From positions 1 to 15,602 of the forward strand of contig JAVHYH010000056.1 in NCBI GenBank assembly GCA_031119155.1: a stretch of DNA of 15,602 bases, read 5' to 3'. A program made the position numbers and the translations under genes. Positions 6,470-13,477 of this stretch are shown here, piece by piece. A model generated the notes under the pieces. It was given only the letters and a program-made list of their open reading frames with translations, ran no database searches and was not told the DNA's origin. This DNA comes from Brevundimonas sp. (GTDB taxonomy: Bacteria; Pseudomonadota; Alphaproteobacteria; Caulobacterales; Caulobacteraceae). Positions within the stretch are counted from its first letter, which is position 1. The number at the start of each line of letters is the position of its first letter.

Positions 6470-7171
6470 GTGAGCGTATCGCCTGATCTGTTCTCGAAGC
6501 CGGATGAGCTTCACTGGCCGGACGTGCGCGTCTGGCTGCAGGCGCACGCCGATCTGTTGACCGACGACCGGGCCCTGCTGGAAGAGCTGGGCCTGAAGGC
6601 GACAGGCCGCAATGTCGTGGAGTTCGGCAAGGCGGCCCTGACCCGGCTGGAAGAGGCCGCCGAGCGCGAGGCCGACGCCCGCAAGCGCATCGAGGCCATC
6701 GCCCGCGCCAATTTCGCCGCCCAGACCCAGACCCATGTCGCGGCGCTGGACCTGATGGAGGCCCGCAACCCGTCCGATCTGGCCCGCCGGCTGGATGCTG
6801 TGGCGCAGGGCCGGTTCGGCCTCGCCGGCGCGGCCATCGCCATGGAGAAGCCCGGCGGCGTGCCCTTCGGCTGGAAGGCGCTGGACGCCGGCGGCGTGGA
6901 CGGCCTGCTGGGCGAGCATGGCCTGACCTGGCTGGGACCGAATTTCGACGGGCTGAACCTGTTCGGCGCCGCCGAGGACGAGGTGAAGTCGGTCGCCCTG
7001 ATCCGCATGGCCCCGCATTTCCCCGGCGATGACACGCCGGGCCGCCACGCCCTGTGCGCCTTCGGCTCTCCCGAGGAAGACGGCTTCACCCCGACCATGG
7101 GCTGCGAACTGGTGGCCTTCATCGCCCGGGTGGTCGAGCGCACGGCCGAGCGATGGCCGATCCTCAACTGA
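6470..7171 (+). CDS. DUF484 family protein
   Basis: Conserved cytoplasmic protein of the DUF484 family (PF04340), related to GAF folds; its biochemical role is not established. The 233 residues show the usual layout: an N-terminal segment PDVRVWLQAHADLL (residues 17-30), a helical, probably coiled-coil stretch about 55-90 (LTRLEEAAEREADARKRIE), then a globular C-terminal half ending in VAFIARVVERTAERWPIL. Family members are typically encoded next to xerC, as in E. coli (dapF-yigA-xerC), and here the gene overlaps xerC by 19 bases, which supports the assignment and suggests coupled translation. The start is a GTG at 6470 with GGGGAG six bases upstream. Confidence 0.87.
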   Translation: MSVSPDLFSKPDELHWPDVRVWLQAHADLLTDDRALLEELGLKATGRNVVEFGKAALTRLEEAAEREADARKRIEAIARANFAAQTQTHVAALDLMEARNPSDLARRLDAVAQGRFGLAGAAIAMEKPGGVPFGWKALDAGGVDGLLGEHGLTWLGPNFDGLNLFGAAEDEVKSVALIRMAPHFPGDDTPGRHALCAFGSPEEDGFTPTMGCELVAFIARVVERTAERWPILN

Positions 7172-8094
7172 CCGCCCCCCTCGACGCGAACGACACCCTC
7201 GGCGCCTGGCTGGAGCATCTGGCCCACGAGCGGCGGCTGTCGCCCCGGACGCTGGAGGCCTATGGCCACATCGGGCGGCTGTATCTGGCCTTTCTCGAAC
7301 GCCATCGCGGCGAGCCCCAGCGGCTGAGCGACCTCGGAACCATCACGGCGGCCGAGGTTCGCGCCCATCTGGCCGAGCGTCGCTCGGGCGATCATCCGCT
7401 GAACGCCCGCTCGATCAGCCAAACCCTGTCAGCCATCCGGGCTTTCCACGGCTTCCTCGACCGGCGGCTCGACACCCCCGCGCCGCAACTGGCGCTGGTC
7501 CGCGGGCCGAAGGTGAAGCCTTCCCTGCCCCGCCCGGTCAGTGAGGATCAGGCGCGTGGCCTGCTGGAGGAGACCGAGGCCGATCCGGATCTGGAGCCTT
7601 GGGAAGCCGCCCGTGACCGCGCGGTGCTGACCCTGCTCTACGGCTGCGGCCTGCGGATATCGGAAGGCCTGTCCCTGACCCGCGCCGACGCCCCCCTGCC
7701 CGAGACGCTGCGGATCACCGGCAAGGGCGACAAGACGCGGATGGCGCCGGTCCTGCCCGCCGTGCGCGAGGCGGTGGACGCCTATCTGGCCCTGCAGCCA
7801 TATCCGCTGGCGCCGTCCGACGCCCTGTTCCGCGCGAAGCGGGGTGGGCCTCTCGGTCCGCGTCAGGTGCAGGCCGCCATGCAGCGCCTGCGGGGCCGCC
7901 TCGGCCTGCCCGCCAGCGCCACGCCCCACGCCCTGCGCCACAGCTTCGCGACGCATCTGCTGGGCGCCGGGGCCGACCTGCGCTCGATCCAGCAACTGCT
8001 GGGCCATGCCAGCCTGTCGACGACACAGAAATACACCGCCGTCGATGCCGCCCACCTGCTCGACGCCTATGCGGCGGCACACCCGCGGGCCTGA
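7153..8094 (+). CDS. xerC: Tyrosine recombinase XerC
   Basis: Site-specific recombinase that, with XerD, resolves chromosome dimers at dif near the terminus. The ATG at 7153 (MADPQLTAPLDAN) gives 313 residues, close to the family norm; the frame stays open further upstream inside the DUF484 gene but that would add an atypical extension. N-terminal SAM-like core-binding domain at about 13-105 (LGAWLEHLAHERRLSPRTL). Catalytic domain residues visible: R168 in GCGLRISE, K191 in GKGDKTR, H259 and R262 in PHALRHSFATHLL, H285 in LLGHASLS and nucleophile Y294 in TTQKYT. All catalytic positions are intact. xerC rather than xerD is favoured by the overlapping DUF484 neighbour. The next gene starts 66 bp later. 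Confidence 0.93.
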   Translation: MADPQLTAPLDANDTLGAWLEHLAHERRLSPRTLEAYGHIGRLYLAFLERHRGEPQRLSDLGTITAAEVRAHLAERRSGDHPLNARSISQTLSAIRAFHGFLDRRLDTPAPQLALVRGPKVKPSLPRPVSEDQARGLLEETEADPDLEPWEAARDRAVLTLLYGCGLRISEGLSLTRADAPLPETLRITGKGDKTRMAPVLPAVREAVDAYLALQPYPLAPSDALFRAKRGGPLGPRQVQAAMQRLRGRLGLPASATPHALRHSFATHLLGAGADLRSIQQLLGHASLSTTQKYTAVDAAHLLDAYAAAHPRA

Positions 8095-8144
8095 CCGAAC
8101 ACGGACTCGCCAGTTCGGAAGATCGGCGTAGAATGATCCGGAAA

Positions 8145-8160
8145 GGCAGGAGGAACTGCC
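8145..8160 (+). promoter_or_regulatory. Ribosome site shown in the loop of a 5-bp stem
   Basis: GGCAG (8145-8149) and CTGCC (8156-8160) form a perfect stem with loop GAGGAA, immediately before the GTG at 8161. Most of the strong AGGAGG (8148-8153) lies in the loop. It supports the GTG start and may tune initiation. Confidence 0.5.
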
Positions 8161-9168
8161 GTGCCCCGCGACCACTCCGCGACGCCGGATCGACGCATCA
8201 TTCTGTGCGGCCTGACCGCCGCGGCGGCATTCGGGCGAGCACCCGACACCCGGGCCCAGACGCCGGACCCGACGGCCGACCCCACCCCCATCCCCCTGCT
8301 GGCCAATCTGTTCACCCGCGTCGGGGCGGCGGTCACGATCAATGATCAGGGCCCCTGGACCTTCGTCATCGACACCGGAGCGGGCTCGACCTCGATCGCG
8401 GACACCCTGGCCGCGCGCCTGCGCCTTCAGCCCCTGTCACCCCTGACCGTCCACGGCATCACCACCGCGACCCGGACCGAGAGCGTCCGCGTCGATCAGA
8501 TGCAACTCGGCGGGCTGACATTCCGCGACCTGCGCTGCCCGGTGCTGTCCCGCGACCAGATCGGCGCCGACGGCTTGCTGGGACTGGATGTGCTGGGCCG
8601 GTTCAGACTGGGGTTCGATGTCCAGAGACGCGCCGCCAGCCTGAGCGTGCAGGGGGTTCGCATCCTGATGGGCGGCGCCGACATGAGCACAGGCTCCCGC
8701 CTCCGCGACGACAGCGTGCGGTCCACGCGCGGCCGCTTCGGCCAGTTGCTCCTGACCCAGACCATCGTGGACGGCGTGCCGACGGCGGCCTTCATCGACA
8801 GCGGGGCCCAGTATTCAATCGGCAATGAGGCGCTGCGCCGGGCCATACTGACGCGTCGGGTCGAAAGCGTCCGACCCGACCGTCAGGTGCTGCTCTATGG
8901 CGTCACAGGCCAGAGCCTGAGCGCGGACCTCGCCCGGGTGGGGGAGATCCGGCTGGGGCGCGCCCGGCTGGGCGCCACGCCTCTGCTGTTCGCGGACCTG
9001 CACTGCTTCCGCACGCTGGACCTCGCAGACCGGCCCGCCCTGTTGATCGGGGCGGACCTGCTGGGCCGGTTCCGGCGGGTGACGCTGGACTTCCCCAACA
9101 ACACCGTCGCCTTCGAAGGTCTGCGCCGTCAGACGACCCGGACCGTCGAGGACGCCCTGAGAGGATAG
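8161..9168 (+). CDS. Two-lobed aspartyl protease-like protein, exported
   Basis: Probable periplasmic or membrane-anchored aspartic peptidase of the retropepsin-like type. The 335 residues contain two protease lobes: the first with VIDTGAGS (D71) and GADGLLGLDVLG (136-147), the second with FIDSGAQYS (D213) and LLIGADLLGRF (295-305). Each lobe thus has the D-T/S-G motif and the later hydrophobic-Gly flap partner, so one chain could form a complete two-aspartate site, whereas most bacterial retropepsin-like proteins carry one lobe and dimerise. The N-terminus has paired arginines before a hydrophobic run (DRRIILCGLTAAAAF, 10-24), a Tat-like signal with possible cleavage near TRAQ. The GTG at 8161 has an excellent AGGAGG seven bases upstream. 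It converges on lpdA with 16 bp between stops. Substrate unknown. Confidence 0.82.
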   Translation: MPRDHSATPDRRIILCGLTAAAAFGRAPDTRAQTPDPTADPTPIPLLANLFTRVGAAVTINDQGPWTFVIDTGAGSTSIADTLAARLRLQPLSPLTVHGITTATRTESVRVDQMQLGGLTFRDLRCPVLSRDQIGADGLLGLDVLGRFRLGFDVQRRAASLSVQGVRILMGGADMSTGSRLRDDSVRSTRGRFGQLLLTQTIVDGVPTAAFIDSGAQYSIGNEALRRAILTRRVESVRPDRQVLLYGVTGQSLSADLARVGEIRLGRARLGATPLLFADLHCFRTLDLADRPALLIGADLLGRFRRVTLDFPNNTVAFEGLRRQTTRTVEDALRG

Positions 9169-9175
9169 GGCGCGA

Positions 9176-9184
9176 AGGCCTCGA

Positions 9185-9192
<8 letters not shown>
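9176..9192. repeat. Small inverted repeat spanning the lpdA stop
   Basis: AGGCC (9176-9180) and GGCCT (9188-9192) flank TCGATCA, which contains the lpdA stop (9185-9187). It is the only structure in the 16-bp gap between two convergent genes; there is no T-tract, so termination by it is doubtful. Confidence 0.3.
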
Positions 9193-10606
<1,414 letters not shown>

Positions 10607-10607
10607 G

Positions 10608-10619
10608 GGATCTCTCTGT
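10608..10619 (-). promoter_or_regulatory. Ribosome binding region of lpdA
   Basis: Minus-strand ACAGAGAGATCC one base before the lpdA ATG, with GAGAG as Shine-Dalgarno core. Identical over 12 bases to the site before atpA. Confidence 0.6.
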
Positions 10620-10652
10620 ATGCTCTGTCTGGGCGCGGGGGGAGGCGCGCGG

Positions 10653-10680
10653 AACCTAACGGCAAGACCGCCGGGGTCAA
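10653..10680 (-). promoter_or_regulatory. Candidate lpdA promoter
   Basis: Minus-strand TTGACCC (10680-10674), 13-base spacer, GTTAGGTT (10660-10653). This resembles the Caulobacter sigma-73 pattern TTGACGS-N10-14-GCTANAWC as recalled. It would give a leader of roughly 40 bases before the lpdA ATG. By-eye match only. Confidence 0.4.
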
Positions 10681-10714
10681 CCGTCCACAGGCATATGGTG
10701 ACGATCCGAAGGGA

Positions 10715-11200
10715 TCAGTAGGCGAACTGGCCGGGAATTCGCTGACGCCGCTGGCGACGCGCGGCGACCACCACCAGCACGCCGAGCAGCAGTAACCCGC
10801 CGAGAATGAGCCAAAGGGGATCGACCGGCAGGCCGCTGACGTCGGCGGACATCGTGGTCGGGCCGGTCGAGCGGGCCGCGACCTCACTACCGCCGTTCCG
10901 GTCCATGGCCAGACGCAGGGCCGCATCGGCGATGAAGCCCAGGAAGTAGGCGATGGAGGCCTTGGTATTGCCCGCGCCGAGCAGCAGGGCCGCCAGCAGA
11001 TAGAGCACGACCGCACCGGCCCATAGCGCCCAGGCCGGGATGACGCCGAACAGGTCGCCGCCGGTCGCGACCTCGGCCTCGGCCCGCAGGACGCCGACAT
11101 CCGGCCCGCCGCCATTCAGCAGGGGGGACAGCAGCGGCCAGGCCAGCCAGCCGACATAGGCCAGGATAACGAGGGCGACGAGAGGACGAAGCAGCTTCAT
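10715..11200 (-). CDS. Small integral membrane protein of unknown function
   Basis: I do not recognise a family. The 161 residues show a first hydrophobic helix at about 5-28 (LRPLVALVILAYVGWLAWPLL), a second at 54-76 (PAWALWAGAVVLYLLAALLL), a shorter hydrophobic or amphipathic stretch at 82-98 and a strong last helix at 127-147 (DPLWLILGGLLLLGVLVVV). A polybasic tail follows (RRQRRQR, 148-154), which by the positive-inside rule puts the C-terminus in the cytoplasm. The loop at 99-126 is polar, Ser/Thr/Gly-rich. The ATG at 11200 has GGAG seven bases upstream, which supports a real gene, as does the strong codon-position GC bias. It lies between the sensor kinase (95 bp upstream) and lpdA (108 bp downstream), all on one strand; a link to either is unproven. 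Confidence 0.75.
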   Translation of the reverse strand: MKLLRPLVALVILAYVGWLAWPLLSPLLNGGGPDVGVLRAEAEVATGGDLFGVIPAWALWAGAVVLYLLAALLLGAGNTKASIAYFLGFIADAALRLAMDRNGGSEVAARSTGPTTMSADVSGLPVDPLWLILGGLLLLGVLVVVAARRQRRQRIPGQFAY

Positions 11201-11273
11201 GACCGGTCTCCGGAGGCGGCGTTAACCACCCTACACGGGTCCGGACGAACGTCGATAGCGGAGCGTCATGCCC

Positions 11274-11303
11274 CCGAAGATCAGGCGCCCGGAGATCAGG
11301 CGC
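11274..11303. repeat. 15-bp tandem duplication across the kinase stop codon
   Basis: CCGAAGATCAGGCGC (11274-11288) is directly followed by CCGGAGATCAGGCGC (11289-11303), 14 of 15 identical. The second unit contains the stop codon of the kinase gene (11296-11298). It looks like a small slippage duplication. Confidence 0.6.
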
Positions 11304-13179
11304 TCTGGCGTTCCGCCTCCACCGGCGATTGCGGCAGGGTGATCGACACCTCGGCGCCGCCGTCCGGCACATCATCGATCGACAGCACCCCACCCGACTG
11401 GCGGGCAAAGGCATAGGCCTGCGACAGGCCGAGGCCGGCCGCGCCCTCGCGCGTGGTGAAGAAGGGTTCGACCGCGCGGGCCGCCAGATCGCGGTCCATG
11501 CCGGGGCCGGTGTCCCGCACGCTGAGCCTCAGCCCGCCTTCCAGCAGCGTTTCCAGCCGCACGGCGACGGAGCCCTGCGACGCCACGGCGTCGACGGCGT
11601 TCTGGGTCAGGGCGCGCACGGCGCCTTCGAAGGCGACGGGGTCGAGCCGCACCGGCGCCTCGCCCGACGGCCCCTCGATCATCAGGTCCACGCCCGGACC
11701 GGCGAGGGCGCGCAGACGACTTTCCATGCCGCGCAGCAGGACGGCGGCGTCCAGCGTCTGGAAGACCGGCGCGTCGTCGCCTTGCGAGAAGGCGGTCAGG
11801 CGACGGGTCAGCAGTTCGCCCCGCTGGCCCGCGGCCAGGGCGGCCTGGCCGAGGCGGCGGACACGGGCGGGATCGTCGGCCTGACGCAGCATCATGTCGA
11901 GCGCGCCGGTCATCACCCCCAGCAGGGCGTTGAAGTCATGGGCCAGTCCGCCAGTCAGGCGACCGACGCTTTCCATCCGACGCCCGCCCTGCAGCTCCTG
12001 CTCGGCATCCTCCATCGCCTGGCGGGCGACGGCGCGGGCGGTGTCGGCGTCTTCGCGCGCGGCGGCGGCGGCGGCCAGAGCATCCTCGGCCTGACGGCGA
12101 GCCGTCTCGGCCTCCTCGCGGAGGGCCGAGACCTCTTCCTCCGATATCGCGGGGACGGCGAGCTCGACCTCGGCTGCCGCCTCATCCACCGGCTCGGGGA
12201 TCGGCGCGAAGGCGATCGTCTCGACGGGCGCCTCGATCACCGGCTCGGCGACGACGACCTCCTCCACCACCGGCTCGGCGCGTTCGCCAGCCAGCAGCAG
12301 GGCATCGATCTGGCCCGCGGCGTCGGTCAGGGGCAGCATGGTCCAGCGGATGCCTTCGGGCGCCCCATTCCGGGACGTGAAGGCTTCGGCCTCGCCCGCG
12401 GGAGCGGACAGGGCGATGCGCAGGGCCTGACGCCCCTCGACCCGCTCATCCTCGGCCAGGAACAGGTCGGCGAAGTCGCCCTCCGCGCTGTTACGGCCCA
12501 GGACCAGAAGGGCGGTGCGATTGGCCTCGCGCACCACGCCGTTGGCGGCCACGACCACCAGGGCGCTGGAGGCGGCGTCGAACACGCGGCGGGTCAGGTC
12601 GTTCTCGAGGATGACGGTCTCGGGCGCGATGGCCTCCGGCGTCTGCAGGCCGTCGGTCTCGACGATGGCCGCCGTCGAGCCGGTGATCTGGCCCAGTTCG
12701 TTCTCGATCGGCATGGAGGTGACCGAGACCAGCATCTTCTTGCGGGTCGCCGGATTGGACATCAGGTGGTGGAAGCCCTTGACCGTCTGGCCGCGCAGGG
12801 AGCGGGCGCTGGGCAGCAGGTCCGGCGGCACCGGCCGACCGTCCGGGAAGGTGATGCCCCAGGTCGCCGAGTGGAAACGCAGGCCGATCAGCTCGGCGTC
12901 ACGGCGTCCCAGAAGCTGGTGGGCGGCGCGGTTGGCGAAGACGAACTTGCCCTGTTTGTCGGTCTCGACCAGGGCGACGGGGATGGCGTTCAGCGTCTCG
13001 AACAGCCGCTTCTGGGAATCCTCGGCCACGCGCTGGACCAGATCCAGCTGGCCCGAGGCGTCGACGTGCTGGCCCCGGTTCCGGATCGCGAACCAAAGGG
13101 CGACCAGTCCGATCACCCAGCCGATCGCCGCAAGGACGCCCAGCACCCACATCCAGTTGATCTGGCCTTCGAGAAACAT
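11296..13179 (-). CDS. Membrane-anchored PAS sensor histidine kinase
   Basis: Two-component sensor kinase. With the ATG at 13179 (AGG ribosome site just upstream) it has 627 residues; a longer frame beginning at a TTG at 13269 is rejected. Order: one membrane helix at about 8-31 (NWMWVLGVLAAIGWVIGLVALWF) with almost no periplasmic part; PAS-like domain at about 58-175 (LNAIPVALVETDKQGKFVFANRAA); second PAS-like domain at 197-297; acidic Glu/Val/Pro linker at 300-345; Ala/Glu-rich coiled coil at 347-400; HisKA with H414 in GGLAHDFNALL; ATPase domain with N-box QNAVDA (N527), G1 DTGPG (556-560), F-box EPFFTT and G2 AAGLGLS. It ends after the ATPase domain: the C-terminal receiver often found with the AHDFN type of HisKA is absent. 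No response regulator is nearby, so partner and signal are unknown. Confidence 0.9.
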   Translation of the reverse strand: MFLEGQINWMWVLGVLAAIGWVIGLVALWFAIRNRGQHVDASGQLDLVQRVAEDSQKRLFETLNAIPVALVETDKQGKFVFANRAAHQLLGRRDAELIGLRFHSATWGITFPDGRPVPPDLLPSARSLRGQTVKGFHHLMSNPATRKKMLVSVTSMPIENELGQITGSTAAIVETDGLQTPEAIAPETVILENDLTRRVFDAASSALVVVAANGVVREANRTALLVLGRNSAEGDFADLFLAEDERVEGRQALRIALSAPAGEAEAFTSRNGAPEGIRWTMLPLTDAAGQIDALLLAGERAEPVVEEVVVAEPVIEAPVETIAFAPIPEPVDEAAAEVELAVPAISEEEVSALREEAETARRQAEDALAAAAAAREDADTARAVARQAMEDAEQELQGGRRMESVGRLTGGLAHDFNALLGVMTGALDMMLRQADDPARVRRLGQAALAAGQRGELLTRRLTAFSQGDDAPVFQTLDAAVLLRGMESRLRALAGPGVDLMIEGPSGEAPVRLDPVAFEGAVRALTQNAVDAVASQGSVAVRLETLLEGGLRLSVRDTGPGMDRDLAARAVEPFFTTREGAAGLGLSQAYAFARQSGGVLSIDDVPDGGAEVSITLPQSPVEAERQSA

Positions 13180-13334
13180 TCGACCTGACTGTCCCGTTCT
13201 GGCGCCTCTGCGCCGGTTCGGATGACGCCTTGCAAATGGCGAACCGCGACGGCCGCCTTTCGCCCCCAAGGCGACCTAATCAAGCCTGCGCCCACGGTCC
13301 AGCTTGACCGTTAACCTTTCTGGCGTCGCGCACG

Positions 13335-13365
13335 AAAAAGGGGCCGGACGTTTCCGCCCGGCCCC
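13335..13365 (-). terminator. Intrinsic terminator of the TonB receptor gene
   Basis: On the minus strand a perfect 8-bp stem GGGGCCGG/CCGGCCCC (plus-strand arms 13340-13347 and 13358-13365) is followed by TTTTT (13339-13335). It lies about 110 bases after the receptor stop and ends that transcript before the kinase gene. Confidence 0.8.
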
Positions 13366-13398
13366 TCTCCCTGTTTCGCCATGCCCGGCTCGCAGAAC

Positions 13399-13415
13399 CT
13401 CGCGACTTGAGCGAG
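13399..13415. repeat. Short hairpin after the TonB receptor gene
   Basis: CTCGC (13399-13403) and GCGAG (13411-13415) pair perfectly around a 7-base loop. It resembles the GCTCGC/GCGAGC hairpin at 3357-3371, which also neighbours copies of the 43-bp repeat. Confidence 0.4.
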
Positions 13416-13427
13416 ATTCGCGCAGCG

Positions 13428-13470
13428 GCGCTCAGGCAGCGAGCGACCGCGTCGCGAGCGTTAGCGCCCC
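13428..13470. repeat. 43-bp palindromic repeat, copy 3
   Basis: Starts GCGCTCAGGCAGCGAG and ends TTAGCGCCCC, in the same orientation as copies 1 and 2 and 40 of 43 identical to copy 2. The inner stem is GCGAC-CGC-GTCGC and the outer arms are GCGCT/AGCGC. It lies 7 bases beyond the stop codon of the TonB receptor gene and upstream of its terminator, so it would be in the 3' untranslated RNA. Confidence 0.8.
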
Positions 13471-13477
13471 TTCAAGC

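Larger units (their letters stand above)
13180..13477. other. Spacer between kinase and TonB receptor genes
   Basis: This 298-bp non-coding stretch holds, from the receptor side, the third 43-bp repeat (13428-13470), a CTCGC/GCGAG hairpin (13399-13403/13411-13415) and an intrinsic terminator (13335-13365). The stretch 13180-13330 should contain the kinase promoter. A short stem CGGTC/GACCG (13295-13299/13306-13310) lies there, but no clear -35/-10 pair was found. Confidence 0.55.

Noticed and set aside
11222..11227. CtrA-like TTAACC motifs here and at 6344-6349 and 13311-13316
   Set aside because: Half-sites only; no second TTAA at the required spacing, and one lies inside a coding region.
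11329..13188. 619-residue plus-strand open frame opposite the kinase
   Set aside because: Antisense shadow of a kinase with intact H, N, G1, F and G2 boxes.
13177..13269. Upstream TTG start giving a 657-residue kinase
   Set aside because: The extra 30 residues are Arg/Gly-rich and would precede the membrane helix; the ATG at 13179 has a better ribosome site and a natural N-terminus.
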